Notes: generated by a model not told the origin, from the letters alone. A DNA stretch of 64,000 bases from Chloroflexota bacterium (GCA_005880985.1 VBIQ01000013.1:149349-213348), one strand, 5' to 3'; positions 42,015 through 51,323 are shown, counted from the stretch's first letter. A program made the numbers and translations.

Positions 42015-43634
42015 ATGACCCGCCGCCTGCGCCGCGCGCCCGCGCTCGTTGCTGCCATCGTGGCCGTCGCCGTGGCGATCCCCGCAGCGCCGGCGACCGT
42101 CGCCCGCGCCGCCACCACCTACCCGAACGGCGGGCTCGGCAACGACATCTCGTACCCGCAGTGCCCCAACTCGTTTCCACAGCCGCAGACCTTCGGCATC
42201 GTCGGCGTCAACGGCGGCATGGCCTTCACCCACAACGACCCCAACGATGCCTTCCTCAACCAGAACGGGGCACACGGCTGCTTCGCCGCCGAGTGGGCCT
42301 GGGCCCAGGGAGCCGGCATCGCTCCCACCGTCTACATGAACGTCAACTACGTGGATCCCAGCATCAGCGCGCGCAGTGCGGCGTTCTTCCAGCAGCACGC
42401 GCTCAGCGGGCCGGCGGGCAACTGCGATCCCAGCCAGCCACCACAGAACCCCTGCACCGCCTACAACTACGGCTGGAACGCCGCCGCGGACGCGGTCGCC
42501 TACGCGGCCTCGCAGGGAGCGCACCCCGGCACCTGGTGGCTCGACGTCGAGACCGCCAACTCCTGGGCCGATCCGGCGGCCAACCCCGACGCCTTCACCC
42601 TCAACGCGCGGGTGATCCAGGCGGCGCTCGACTACATGGCGTCGCACAAGCTCAGCGCCGGGATCTACTCCATCAACGAGATGTGGGCCAAGATCGCCGG
42701 CCCCAGCTACCGTCCCGGGGTCCCGGCCTGGTACGCAGAGACCTACTCACGGAGCAACCCCCGCTATGGGTTGGCCGGCGCCGGCGATTTCTGTGATCCG
42801 ACCCACGCCTTCACCGGCGGGGTGGTGGTGCTGGTGCAGTGGAGCGACACCGTCGACCACGACGTGGCCTGCGGCGCACCCCAGGGGTACTGGATGGTGG
42901 CCTCCGACGGTGGCATCTTCAGCTTCGGCTACGCGCCCTTCTACGGCTCGACCGGCAAGATCGCGCTCAACAAACCGATCGTCGGCATGAGGGCGACGCC
43001 GGATCACGGCGGCTACTGGATGGTGGCCTCCGACGGCGGGATCTTCACCTTCGGCAACGCCTCGTTCCGCGGTTCCACCGGCAACCTGCGGCTGGTGGCG
43101 CCGGTGGTGGGGATGGCCGCCACCGCCGACGGCGCCGGCTACTGGCTGGCGGCCTCCGACGGCGGCGTCTTCAGCTTCGGCAGCGCCCGCTTCCACGGGT
43201 CGACGGGCGCCAAGCGGCTCAACCGGCCGATCGTCGGCATCGCCGCGACCCCCAGCGGCGGTGGCTACTGGCTTGTGGCCAGTGATGGCGGGATCTTCGC
43301 CTTCGGCGACGCCGCGTTCTTCGGCTCCACCGGCAACCTCAGCCTCAACCAGCCCATCGTCGGCATCGCCCCCACGCCGGACGGCGGCGGCTACTGGCTG
43401 GTGGCCTCCGACGGCGGCATTTTCGCCTTCGGCAACGCCCAGTTCTTCGGCTCCGCCGGCAACCTCCACCTGGTTGCGCCGGTGGTCGGCATCGCCACCA
43501 CCAGTGACGGTCAGGGTTACTGGATGGTGGCCAGCGACGGTGGCATCTTCAGCTTCGGCGACGCCCAGTTCTACGGTTCCATGGGAGGCAAGCGGCTCAA
43601 CCTGCCGGTCGTCGGCATCGCCAACTCGGCGTGA
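42015..43634 (+). CDS. Secreted GH25-like/DUF1906-like protein with seven DGG repeats
   Basis: A 539-aa paralogue of the preceding protein. Signal peptide ([27 protein letters not shown]), then the glycosidase-like domain ([37 protein letters not shown]) and about seven repeats of [38 protein letters not shown]. The catalytic-type Asp and Glu in DVE are kept. AGAGGAACCAGG precedes the ATG at 42015. The stop overlaps the GTG of the quinone oxidoreductase gene, an odd coupling of secreted and cytosolic proteins. Confidence 0.82.
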   Translation: MTRRLRRAPALVAAIVAVAVAIPAAPATVARAATTYPNGGLGNDISYPQCPNSFPQPQTFGIVGVNGGMAFTHNDPNDAFLNQNGAHGCFAAEWAWAQGAGIAPTVYMNVNYVDPSISARSAAFFQQHALSGPAGNCDPSQPPQNPCTAYNYGWNAAADAVAYAASQGAHPGTWWLDVETANSWADPAANPDAFTLNARVIQAALDYMASHKLSAGIYSINEMWAKIAGPSYRPGVPAWYAETYSRSNPRYGLAGAGDFCDPTHAFTGGVVVLVQWSDTVDHDVACGAPQGYWMVASDGGIFSFGYAPFYGSTGKIALNKPIVGMRATPDHGGYWMVASDGGIFTFGNASFRGSTGNLRLVAPVVGMAATADGAGYWLAASDGGVFSFGSARFHGSTGAKRLNRPIVGIAATPSGGGYWLVASDGGIFAFGDAAFFGSTGNLSLNQPIVGIAPTPDGGGYWLVASDGGIFAFGNAQFFGSAGNLHLVAPVVGIATTSDGQGYWMVASDGGIFSFGDAQFYGSMGGKRLNLPVVGIANSA

Positions 43635-44608
43635 GGGCGATCCGCGCCTCCGCGCCCGGGGGGCCGGAGGTGCTGGTGGCGGTCGAGGCGCCCGAACCGG
43701 AGGTGCGACCGGGCGAGGTGCTGCTGCGCGTCGCCGCCACCGCGGTCAACCGCGCCGACCTGTTGCAGCGGATGGGGCTCTATCCGCCCCCACCGGGGGC
43801 GCCGGACATTCTCGGCCTCGAGGCGTCGGGAGTGGTCGACAGGGTCGGCGACGGCGTGCGCGATTGGCAGGCCGGCGATCGCGTGTGCGCCCTGCTCAGC
43901 GGCGGCGGTTACGCCGAGCTGGTGGCGGTTCCGGCCGGGCAGCTGATGCCGGTCCCGCCAGCCGTCGACATCGTGCCGGCCGCCGCGATTCCCGAGGTGT
44001 TCATCACCGCTCACGACAACCTGATCACCCGCGCCCGGCTGCAGCCCGGCGAGGTGGTGCTCATCCATGGCGGCGCCGGTGGCGTCGGCACCGCGGCCAT
44101 CCAGGTGGCGCGCCGGGCCGGCGCCCGGGTGCTGGTGACCGCCGGGTCGAAGGAGAAGCTGGAACGCTCCCTCGAACTGGGCGCCGAGGCCGGCATCAAC
44201 CACCGAGCCGAGGACTTCGTCACCCGCGTGCAGGAGCTCACCGGCGGTCGCGGCGCCGATGTCATCCTGGATGTGATGGCGGCGAGCTACCTCGAGCGCA
44301 ACCTGCAGGCGCTCGCCCCCGACGGCCGGCTGGTGATCATCGGCATGCAGGGGGGCGTTCGTGCCGAGATCGACCTCAACGGGTTGCTCCGCAAGCGAGG
44401 GACGCTGATCGCCACCATGCTGCGCAACCGCCCGCTGGAGCAGAAGGCGGCGATCGTGGCCGAGTTCGCCCGCACGGCGATGGCCGGCTTCGCCGACGGG
44501 TCGCTGCGCCCGGTTATCGACCGCATCCTGCCGCTGGAGCAGGCCGCCGAGGCACACCGCATCATGGAGGCGGGCGAGAACATCGGCAAGCTCGTGCTCA
44601 CCCTCTGA
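43631..44608 (+). CDS. NAD(P)H:quinone oxidoreductase (zeta-crystallin/PIG3 type)
   Basis: A 325-aa zinc-free medium-chain dehydrogenase. [32 protein letters not shown] is the PIG3-type N-terminal signature, [19 protein letters not shown] the NADPH-binding motif, and MQGG and LRNRPLEQK follow as in the family. It reduces quinones or related carbonyls. GTG at 43631 overlaps the upstream stop. Confidence 0.92.
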   Translation: MRAIRASAPGGPEVLVAVEAPEPEVRPGEVLLRVAATAVNRADLLQRMGLYPPPPGAPDILGLEASGVVDRVGDGVRDWQAGDRVCALLSGGGYAELVAVPAGQLMPVPPAVDIVPAAAIPEVFITAHDNLITRARLQPGEVVLIHGGAGGVGTAAIQVARRAGARVLVTAGSKEKLERSLELGAEAGINHRAEDFVTRVQELTGGRGADVILDVMAASYLERNLQALAPDGRLVIIGMQGGVRAEIDLNGLLRKRGTLIATMLRNRPLEQKAAIVAEFARTAMAGFADGSLRPVIDRILPLEQAAEAHRIMEAGENIGKLVLTL

Positions 44609-44617
44609 CCGACTGAC

Positions 44618-44623
44618 TACACT
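44618..44623 (+). promoter_or_regulatory. -10 box (TACACT) of SCP2-domain gene
   Basis: TACACT followed by CCC, 50 nt ahead of the TTG at 44674, giving a normal leader with its own strong ribosome site at 44661-44670. Confidence 0.5.
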
Positions 44624-44673
44624 CCCTGGTCGACCCCGGGCGGCGATCGCCGCACACGCGAGGAGGAGGACCC

Positions 44674-45012
44674 TTGGCGACCGACGACTTCCAGACCGCG
44701 CAGCAGGTGTTCAGCGAGCTCAACGACCGCCTCCGGGCGGATCCTCAGAAGGTTGCGGGCACCAACGCCGCCTATCTCTTCGACCTCACCGGCGACGGCG
44801 GCGGCCCCTATCACATCGTCCTCCAGGACGGCAGCGGCGAAGCCGGTCCCGGCGCGGTCGAGAATCCCAACGTCACCTTCACCATGTCCGCCGGCGACCT
44901 CGTCGGCCTGCGCACCGGCAAGCTCGACGGCACCATGGCCTTCATGAGCGGCAAGCTCAAGATCAAGGGCGACATGGGGCTCGCCATGAAGCTGCAGACG
45001 TTCTTCGGATAG
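44674..45012 (+). CDS. SCP2 sterol-binding domain protein
   Basis: A 112-aa lipid-carrier fold. AQQVFSELNDRL, AAYLFDLTGDGGGPYHIVLQDG, NPNVTFTMSAGDLVGLRTGKLDGTMAFMSGKLKIKGDMGLAMKLQTFF is typical of stand-alone SCP2 proteins that bind acyl chains or sterols. The TTG start is fixed by AGGAGGAGGA at 44661-44670. A stem-loop terminator follows at 45071. Confidence 0.93.
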   Translation: MATDDFQTAQQVFSELNDRLRADPQKVAGTNAAYLFDLTGDGGGPYHIVLQDGSGEAGPGAVENPNVTFTMSAGDLVGLRTGKLDGTMAFMSGKLKIKGDMGLAMKLQTFFG

Positions 45013-45070
45013 CCGCTCCGACTCGGGGCAACCGCCACGGGAGTAAACGGGACCACGTCGCTACCTTGGC

Positions 45071-45100
45071 GGGTGGAGGGGCACATCGCTGCCTCCACCC
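45071..45100 (+). terminator. Stem-loop terminator of SCP2-domain gene
   Basis: GGGTGGAGG (45071-45079) pairs perfectly with CCTCCACCC (45092-45100) across a 12-nt loop, followed by TCTTCG. Confidence 0.65.
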
Positions 45101-45247
45101 TCTTCGTGCACGCCGTCCCTTGTCGCACCAAGCTCTTTGACCGGTGCTCCGCTGAGGCAGAGTTGCTTCGCATCCACGGTGCGAATGGGCTTGGCCCTCA
45201 GCAATGAGCCTTACCTGAGCTGCCGGCAACTGCGTAGGGAATACCAA

Positions 45248-45652
45248 ATGGCAAATAACGAGACGAATGCTTCCAAACTGATAGACAAGAGGATCAGGGA
45301 GCTGAGCGATTGGCGCGGCACGACGCTCAGCAAGGTGCGAGGAATCATCAAGGAAGCGGACCCCGATATCGTCGAGGAGTGGAAGTGGGTGAAACCCACG
45401 AACCCCGGAACACCGGTCTGGTCCCACCACGGGGGTATCTGTACTGGTGAGTCCTACAAGAACGTGATCAAGCTGACATTCCACAAGGGCGCTGCGTTGA
45501 ACGATCCTTCAGGTCTATTCAACTCCAGCCTTGACGGAAAGGTCAGGCGTGCCATCGACATCAAGGAACGTGACCGCATTGACGAAGGCGCACTGAAGAA
45601 CCTCATTCGTGAAGCTGTGGCGCTGAACCTACAGAGCACCGCGAGCCGCTGA
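45248..45652 (+). CDS. DUF1801 family protein
   Basis: A 134-aa YdhG/DUF1801-type protein: IRELSDWRGTTLSKVRGIIKEADPDIVEEWKW, PVWSHHGGICTGESYKNVIKLTFHKGAAL and GKVRRAIDIKERDRIDEGALKNLIREAV. The family is widespread and poorly characterised. The stretch 45100-45650 is visibly lower in GC and uses AAA, AAT and ATA codons rare in neighbours, so recent acquisition is likely. It has no coupling to adjacent genes and converges on the aldolase gene. Confidence 0.82.
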   Translation: MANNETNASKLIDKRIRELSDWRGTTLSKVRGIIKEADPDIVEEWKWVKPTNPGTPVWSHHGGICTGESYKNVIKLTFHKGAALNDPSGLFNSSLDGKVRRAIDIKERDRIDEGALKNLIREAVALNLQSTASR

Positions 45653-45733
45653 GGCCGGCCTGCATCGCACCCACGCTGCAATCGCTCTTGGCCTCAGGAG
45701 GAGGTCGCCAGAACCACAGTCGTGTTTGGCTCA

Positions 45734-45861
45734 GGTGGGGGCGGGGGACGCAGCGCACAGCGGCCGTCGCGGCGCGGCGTGCAGCCGCGTCCGCGCCGAG
45801 CGAGTCGACGCCGGTAGGCGTCGGCCGCGTGCCGCGGAGCGCTGGGTCCCCCGCCCCCACC
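45734..45861 (-). repeat. Structured 3'-flank element, copy C
   Basis: Outer arms 45734-45749 and 45846-45861 are perfect over 16 nt; CAGCGC (45751-45756) and GCGCTG (45839-45844) extend the stem. The conserved hairpin is CGACGCC (45806-45812)/GGCGTCG (45817-45823) with loop GGTA. The core at 45766-45835 matches copy A at 69 of 70 positions. It starts 5 nt past the aldolase stop, on the aldolase transcript strand. Confidence 0.85.
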
Positions 45862-45866
45862 CGGCG

Positions 45867-46541
45867 CTACGAAGACGTTCGCCGCCCGACCTTCCGACGC
45901 ACCTGTATGTCGTAGTAGATCCGCTCCAGCTCCTGCACCTCGGCGGGGATGACGCTCGGCTCGCCGTGAGGGATGACAGCGAGCATGATCTGGGCGAGGC
46001 GTTCGGTCATGTGACAGACGGTGATCGCCTGCACCGCGTCGCGCCCAACGCCGAGCATGCCGTGGTGGGCGAGCATCACCGCGCGGCGATCACCGAGATG
46101 CTCGACCACGGCGTCGGCGAGCGCCTGGCTGCCCGGCAGGGAGTGGGGGCACAGCCTGACCTCGCCGCCGAGGATGGCCACCTGCTCGTCCATGATCGGC
46201 GGGATGTCACGGCCGAGCAGCGAGAGGGCGGTCACCTGGACGCAGTGCGCGTGGATCACGGCGCCGACGTCGTCAGGCCGGGCGCGGTGCACGGCGAGGT
46301 GCATCAGCAGCTCGCTGGTGGGGTTGCGCTCCCCCTCGATCAGGTCGCCACTGTCGACGTCGACGACGCAGACGTCCTCGACCCGCATGGTCTCGTACCG
46401 CACGCTGCTCGGCGAGGCGGCGATGAGGTTCGACTCGGGGATGCGCACGCTGACGTTGCCGGCGGTGCCGGCGGTGAGACCCAGGCGGGCGAGCTCGCGA
46501 CACGCCCAGATGACCTGATCCCGCTGTTCCTCGTGCGCCAC
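45867..46541 (-). CDS. Class II aldolase/adducin family protein
   Basis: A 224-aa zinc aldolase of the L-fuculose-1-phosphate/L-ribulose-5-phosphate epimerase type. GLTAGTAGNVSVRIP, IAASPSSVRYETM, NPTSELLMHLAVHRARPDDVGAVIHAHCVQVTALS (zinc His-x-His and Glu) and VMLAHHGMLGVG are family motifs. It should split or epimerise the phosphorylated sugar made by the upstream FGGY kinase. The GTG at 46541 follows GAGGAGATC. Third gene of the operon. Confidence 0.9.
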   Translation of the reverse strand: MAHEEQRDQVIWACRELARLGLTAGTAGNVSVRIPESNLIAASPSSVRYETMRVEDVCVVDVDSGDLIEGERNPTSELLMHLAVHRARPDDVGAVIHAHCVQVTALSLLGRDIPPIMDEQVAILGGEVRLCPHSLPGSQALADAVVEHLGDRRAVMLAHHGMLGVGRDAVQAITVCHMTERLAQIMLAVIPHGEPSVIPAEVQELERIYYDIQVRRKVGRRTSS

Positions 46542-46585
46542 ACCGATCTCCTCGTCCAGCCCGGCCGTCGTCGCCGCCGGCAGCG

Positions 46586-48103
46586 CTACAAAGAGTGCAG
46601 TTTGTCGTAGTGCATCCGCCAGTCGTGGTAGCCGGCCGCGTACGCCGCGGCGTCGGTGGCGTCGGGGCGCAGCGTCTCCCCCGCCGCCTCCATCGCCCCG
46701 GCCGCCGCTTCCAGCGAGCCGTGATCCCCGGCAGCGACCGCGCCGCACATCGCCGCCCCCACGGCGGTGGCGTCGCTGGTCACCACCGTCAGCTCCCGCC
46801 CCAGCACGTCGGCAAGGATGCGGCGGAAGAGCGCGCCGCGCGCCATGCCACCGGTGAGCACCACCGGACCGGGCTCGCCCCCGCGCGCCGCCTCGGCCTG
46901 CTCGAGGTTGACGCGGGCGCTGTAGGCGATGGCCTCCAGAGTGCTGCGCAGCACCTCGGCGGCGCCGACCTCCGAGCTGATGACCGGCGATGGCCAGAGA
47001 ATCGCGTGGACGCGGGGCAGGAAGCTCGACGGTTGGGTGGCGTGCATGACGCTGGCCCCGCCGGCGAAGCTCACCACCCCGCGCGAGCCGGGGGGAGCCC
47101 GGCCCGCCAGCTCCTCGGCACGCGCGTAGGCGGCGTCGCCACACAGCCCGGCGGCGTCGCCGACCAGCCGCTCAACCGTCCACGCCCAGCCGAAGCCGGT
47201 GGTGCCGGCGTTGCTCTCGTTCACCCCGAGGCCTGCGATGGGATGGCGTCCCGTCCAGGTGCGACGGGTGGGGTCTGCGCGCGGTCGATCCGCGGATGCG
47301 AGCACCGGCATGGTCGAACCGGCGAGGATCAGGGTGCTTCCCACCCGCCACGCACCCGACCCGAGCAGCGCCGCCATCGAGTCCGGAACCGTGACCGCCA
47401 CCGGGGTGCCGGGTCGCAGTCCGGTGCTGGCGGCGGCGGCGACGTGCACCGTGCCCAGCACGCTTCCCGCCGGACGCACCGGGGGCAGCAAACGCGGGTC
47501 GGCTCCGAGGCGCTGCCACATCTCGTCGAGCGGCCGGTCCTGGTACACGTCGTGAGCGAGCAGCTCGACGGCACTGGTGACGGCGACCGCGGCCTCGCCG
47601 CTGAGCCGCTGTCCCAGCCAGTCGCCGAGGCCGACTATGGCCTTCACCCGCGCGAAGAGCTCGGGCTGCTCGTCACGGAACCAGAGCAGCCGCGCCGGGG
47701 CGAAGAGCAGTGCCAGGCCGCGCCCGGTGCGGTCGTACAGCGCCGCACCGGCCGCCTCGTCCACCACCCAGGCGTTCATGACTCCTCTGGCATCAACGTT
47801 GGGACCGACGTAAAGGGTCTCGCCGGCGGCGTCCAGAAAGGCGCAGGCAAGCCGCTGCCCGGTGGTGGCGACCGCGCTGACATCCTCCGCTCCACCGGCG
47901 GCGGCGGGGAGGACCTCGCGCACCGCTCGGCAGGCGGCGTCCCAGAGAACCGCGGGGTCCCAGCGGCGACCGATCAGCGGCACGTCCTCGATATGGGGAG
48001 TCGCCACCGCGGCCCGAGCGACGCAGAGTCCCTGCCGGTCGACGAGGGTGGCGCGCAGGCTGGAGCCACCCGCGTCGAGAACCAGCACCAGCGAGTCGCT
48101 CAC
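46586..48103 (-). CDS. FGGY-family carbohydrate kinase
   Basis: A 505-aa sugar kinase. LVLDAGGSSLRATLVD is the N-terminal phosphate-1 motif, LGDWLGQRLSGEA and TVPDSMAALLGSGAW lie in the middle, and GPVVLTGGMARGALFRRILADVLG with TSDATAVGAAMCG forms the C-terminal adenosine site. The substrate cannot be fixed; with a class II aldolase downstream, a ketopentose, ketohexose or similar phosphate is plausible. The GTG at 48103 overlaps the dehydrogenase stop by 4 nt. Confidence 0.9.
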   Translation of the reverse strand: MSDSLVLVLDAGGSSLRATLVDRQGLCVARAAVATPHIEDVPLIGRRWDPAVLWDAACRAVREVLPAAAGGAEDVSAVATTGQRLACAFLDAAGETLYVGPNVDARGVMNAWVVDEAAGAALYDRTGRGLALLFAPARLLWFRDEQPELFARVKAIVGLGDWLGQRLSGEAAVAVTSAVELLAHDVYQDRPLDEMWQRLGADPRLLPPVRPAGSVLGTVHVAAAASTGLRPGTPVAVTVPDSMAALLGSGAWRVGSTLILAGSTMPVLASADRPRADPTRRTWTGRHPIAGLGVNESNAGTTGFGWAWTVERLVGDAAGLCGDAAYARAEELAGRAPPGSRGVVSFAGGASVMHATQPSSFLPRVHAILWPSPVISSEVGAAEVLRSTLEAIAYSARVNLEQAEAARGGEPGPVVLTGGMARGALFRRILADVLGRELTVVTSDATAVGAAMCGAVAAGDHGSLEAAAGAMEAAGETLRPDATDAAAYAAGYHDWRMHYDKLHSL

Positions 48104-49119
48104 CCCATGGGACCGACCGCGTCGAGCACCTGTGGATTGGCGCAGTGCACCGGCCGTTCGCCGCGCATCAGCCGCTCGAGGTCCTCACGGATCATCCGGG
48201 AGTGATGGCGAACCACATCGTCGGTGGCGCCGCCGATGTGGGGAAGCAGCAGGGCGCGCGGCTCGTTGAGCAGTGGGTGGTCGGCCGGGATCGGCTCGGG
48301 ATGGAAGACGTCGAGGGCGACAGCACCGAGATGGCCGCTGCGCAGCAGCTCCACCATCGCCGCCTGGTCCACAACCTTGGCGCGCGCGGTGTTGACCAGG
48401 ATGGCACCGCGACGCATCGAGCGAAGGCGGTCCGCATCGAGCAGGCCGGTGGTCTCGGGAGTGAGCTCGACGTGGATGCTGACGATGTCGGACTCGCCGA
48501 GCAGCCCGTCGAGGTCGACCCGCGACACCCCCTCGGCGTGGAAGACATCGTCCCGCTGGTAGGGGTCGGTGGCGATGACGCGCATGCCGAAGGCACGCGC
48601 CCGGCGCGCCACCGCCCGGCCGACCGCGCCAAGTCCCAGCAATCCCAAGGTGAGGCTGCCCAGCTCGCGGCCGCGAAAACGCAGGTAGGGCATCAGCGTC
48701 TGGTCGTCGAGCGAGTACACCCACCCACCCTGTCGCACCAACTCGGACGCCGCGCAGATGTGGCGAACGCGGTCGAGGATCATCCCCAGGCAGAGGTCGG
48801 CGACCGACTCGGCGTTGCGGCCCGGTGTCTGCAGCACCACCCGGCTCAGCTCGGTGGCCGCCTCGATGTCGATGTTGACCGGCTTGCCTCGCGCCGAGGC
48901 GACCACCCGCAGACCCGGGACCGTCTCCATCACCTCACGGGTGACGAACTCGGCCTCGACGGCGACGACATCGAAGCCGCCGTCGACGAGGCGGGCGGCG
49001 AGGTCGACCGGGGCCAGCATCTGCCGGTGCTCGATCCACGACTCGTGGACCACCTCGGCGACCCGGCGAAGCTGGTCCAGCTCGCCGGCGTCGAAGGGCG
49101 CCAGGATCAGGATCTTCAC
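48100..49119 (-). CDS. D-2-hydroxyacid dehydrogenase, NAD-binding
   Basis: A 339-aa member of the D-isomer-specific family. LGLLGLGAVGRAVARRARAFGMRVIATDPY is the NAD motif; VDLDGLLGESDIVSIHVELTPETTGLLDADRLRSMRRGAILVNTARAKVVDQAAM carries the catalytic-Arg region, and LLPHIGGATDDV the His. It heads an operon with an FGGY kinase and an aldolase, so it probably works on a sugar-derived acid or its carbonyl. The GTG at 49119 is preceded by TATCCT; an ATG at 49152 would add an atypical N-terminus. Confidence 0.85.
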   Translation of the reverse strand: MKILILAPFDAGELDQLRRVAEVVHESWIEHRQMLAPVDLAARLVDGGFDVVAVEAEFVTREVMETVPGLRVVASARGKPVNIDIEAATELSRVVLQTPGRNAESVADLCLGMILDRVRHICAASELVRQGGWVYSLDDQTLMPYLRFRGRELGSLTLGLLGLGAVGRAVARRARAFGMRVIATDPYQRDDVFHAEGVSRVDLDGLLGESDIVSIHVELTPETTGLLDADRLRSMRRGAILVNTARAKVVDQAAMVELLRSGHLGAVALDVFHPEPIPADHPLLNEPRALLLPHIGGATDDVVRHHSRMIREDLERLMRGERPVHCANPQVLDAVGPMG

Positions 49120-49129
49120 GGCGCAGGCG

Positions 49130-49135
49130 AGGATA
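49130..49135 (-). promoter_or_regulatory. -10 box (TATCCT) of sugar operon
   Basis: Minus-strand TATCCT, 10 nt before the GTG at 49119, supporting that start and a leaderless message. Confidence 0.5.
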
Positions 49136-49209
49136 GCGGGCCGGCCATGCAACGCCGACCTGCCGCGCGGGGTCTCTCCCTAGGGGGGCGGGCAGCCGGC
49201 GGAGGTGTG

Positions 49210-50904
49210 ATGAGAGCTGCGAAGGGAATGAGCGGGCGGCGCGCCCGGTGGGCCGCCGCCGGTCTGGCCGGGGTTGCCGGCCTGGCCACCCTCGGCCAGG
49301 TGGGCAGCGCCGGTGCCGCCGGCCAGGTCGGCTTCGCCGCTCCCACCTACGTCGACAAGGCGCGGGCGGGCGGCGAGCCCGGCATCATCCACAGCACCAA
49401 GTTCGGCGACCTCGTCTACACCGCCCACGAGGGGACCACCCACCTCGACCGCGAGGGTTTCGCCGGCAACTCCATCGTCCAGTTCCTCTGCCCCGGGCTC
49501 ACCACCGCCGACTGCTACAAGAATCACGTCTGGATCTGGACCTCCGACGACCACGGCGCGAGCTGGCAGCTTCGCGACGAGGGGCTCCGCTACACCGGTT
49601 TCAGTGATCCCGACCTGAGCGAGGACACGTCGGGGAGCATCTACAACACCGGCATCGACCTGGCCAACGACTCGGTCTTCTCGTCTCAGGACGGCGGCAA
49701 GACCTGGCCTCACGGCAACCCGCAGTGCCATGAGGGTGACCGTCCCTGGCTGGCCGGGGGCAAGGCCGGCGAGCTGTTCATGACCACCGACACCGACACC
49801 GGAGGTGGCCACCAGCTCTTCCACAGCAGCAACTACGGCGACAGCTGCAGCGGCACCGGCATCAGCGACAACCAGAACTTCGACAGCAAGAGCGGCTACT
49901 CGGGCTTCGGCAAGCTCGTCTACGACCGGGTCGACGGCAGTGTGATCGAGCCCGCGGTGTTCCACCACGCCGACGGCACGGTTGGCGTCGGCATCAGCCG
50001 GCTCGCCAACGCCGCCGCCGCCTTCAGCGGCGGGAGTCAGACGTTCCAGCCGGTGGAGGTCGTCCACCCCACCACTGTCTACTCCCCCTTCGGCGCTCCC
50101 CTGCTCATCTCGATGGACAGCGCCGAGAACATCTACTTCGCCTGGGACACCGATGAGCGCGACGCAAACGGCACCGGCGGATGCAATACCGCCCAGTCGC
50201 AGCCGCTGGTCGGCGGCGGTCCCACCCCGCTGCCCAACCACATCATGTTCGTCGCCGGCAAGCACGTCGGTTCCGGGCAGTGGCAGTTCTCGACTCCGAT
50301 CAGCCTTGCCAGCCAGGGCAGCGCCCGGGTCCTGTGGCCGTGGAGCGTCGCCGGCACCGCCGGCAATGTCTCTGTGGTCTGGTACCAGATGGACAGGATG
50401 GTCGACCCCGATTGCGACCTGTACAACGGCCAGCCGGTGCCGGGCGTCAAGACCTTCATCTACGAAGCCCACATCGGCAACGCCACCAGTCCGGGGCGTC
50501 AGATCACCGTCACCAACGCCTCGGGCCGGGCGATCCACGAAGGCGGCATCTGTGACAGCGGCACCACCTGCGTGGCCACCGGCCAGGACCGCCGCCTCGG
50601 CGACTATTTCACCAACAGCGTCGACGCCAACGGCTGCGTGATCATCGCCAGCGGCGACACCACCGTGCTCGACCCGGCGAGCGGCGGTCTTCGAGCCACC
50701 AGCCTGCCGATCTTCATCCAGCAGAACCGGGGGCCCGGCCTGACGGGGAAGGACTGCCGCCCCGCTGCCGCCGGATCGGTCGGCGCCACCACGGCCGCCA
50801 CCTCGCTGCCGAACACCGCGACCGGGCCGAATCGCGGGCTCCTTCCCCTCACCGCCCTCGCGGTGATGCCACTCCTCAGCTGGTACCGGCGCAAGCGCCG
50901 CTGA
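49210..50904 (+). CDS. Secreted cell-wall-anchored protein with LPNTA sorting signal
   Basis: A 564-aa exported protein. Signal peptide (RWAAAGLAGVAGLATLGQVGSAGA), then a sialidase/BNR-like beta-propeller body: HVWIWTSDDHGASW and VFSSQDGGKTW are Asp-box-like. The C-terminus has LPNTA at 533-537, a hydrophobic stretch (LLPLTALAVMPLL) and a basic RRKRR tail, a sortase sorting signal. LPNTA-like motifs are used by class D/E-type sortases; the sortase at 20426 could process it. GGAGGTGTG precedes the ATG at 49210. Ligand unknown. Confidence 0.8.
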   Translation: MRAAKGMSGRRARWAAAGLAGVAGLATLGQVGSAGAAGQVGFAAPTYVDKARAGGEPGIIHSTKFGDLVYTAHEGTTHLDREGFAGNSIVQFLCPGLTTADCYKNHVWIWTSDDHGASWQLRDEGLRYTGFSDPDLSEDTSGSIYNTGIDLANDSVFSSQDGGKTWPHGNPQCHEGDRPWLAGGKAGELFMTTDTDTGGGHQLFHSSNYGDSCSGTGISDNQNFDSKSGYSGFGKLVYDRVDGSVIEPAVFHHADGTVGVGISRLANAAAAFSGGSQTFQPVEVVHPTTVYSPFGAPLLISMDSAENIYFAWDTDERDANGTGGCNTAQSQPLVGGGPTPLPNHIMFVAGKHVGSGQWQFSTPISLASQGSARVLWPWSVAGTAGNVSVVWYQMDRMVDPDCDLYNGQPVPGVKTFIYEAHIGNATSPGRQITVTNASGRAIHEGGICDSGTTCVATGQDRRLGDYFTNSVDANGCVIIASGDTTVLDPASGGLRATSLPIFIQQNRGPGLTGKDCRPAAAGSVGATTAATSLPNTATGPNRGLLPLTALAVMPLLSWYRRKRR

Positions 50905-50980
50905 GCGTCGGGGGCGCACGCCAGCGGCGAGTGGGCATGGCCGTCGGTGCCGACGCACCCGGCGGCAGCGCCGGTCCCCG

Positions 50981-50986
50981 TATCCT
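50981..50986 (+). promoter_or_regulatory. -10 box (TATCCT)
   Basis: TATCCT ends 7 nt before the ATG at 50994, implying a leaderless message. Confidence 0.5.
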
Positions 50987-50993
50987 CGAGGCC

Positions 50994-51317
50994 ATGCCGG
51001 AGGAGTCCGACGCGCGCCTGCAGCCCACACAGTTCGCCTACGACGAGGTGGGGCGGGCGCTGGTGATCACCTGGGGCGACGACGCGGTGCAGCGCATCGG
51101 CTTCGCCGGCCTGCGGCTCGCCTGTCCCTGCGCGGTCTGCTCCGGCGAGTTCGGCAGACCGGGGCGCTTCGCCGTCGACCCCGAGCTGCATCCCGGCGAG
51201 GACGAGCTCGCCGACATCTCGCTGGTCGGCATGTACGGGCTCAACGCGGTGTGGGCCGACGGCCACAACACCGGCATCTACACCTTCGAGCTCCTGCGTA
51301 GGCTGGGCGAAGCCTGA
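50994..51317 (+). CDS. DUF971 domain protein
   Basis: A 107-aa protein: LVITWGDDAVQRIGFAGLRLACPCAVCSGE..DISLVGMYGLNAVWADGHNTGIYTFELLR is the complete DUF971 (gamma-butyrobetaine-hydroxylase N-terminal-like) domain, with the CPCAVC Cys cluster that may bind metal. Stand-alone members have been linked to iron-sulfur assembly. The ATG at 50994 is supported by the -10 box. It converges on the zinc-ribbon membrane protein gene. Confidence 0.88.
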   Translation: MPEESDARLQPTQFAYDEVGRALVITWGDDAVQRIGFAGLRLACPCAVCSGEFGRPGRFAVDPELHPGEDELADISLVGMYGLNAVWADGHNTGIYTFELLRRLGEA

Positions 51318-51323
51318 ACCGTG

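Noticed and set aside
42900..43620. CRISPR-like regular repeats
   Set aside because: The periodicity is about 120 bp and in frame, encoding the DGG protein repeats; there are no short repeats with unique spacers.
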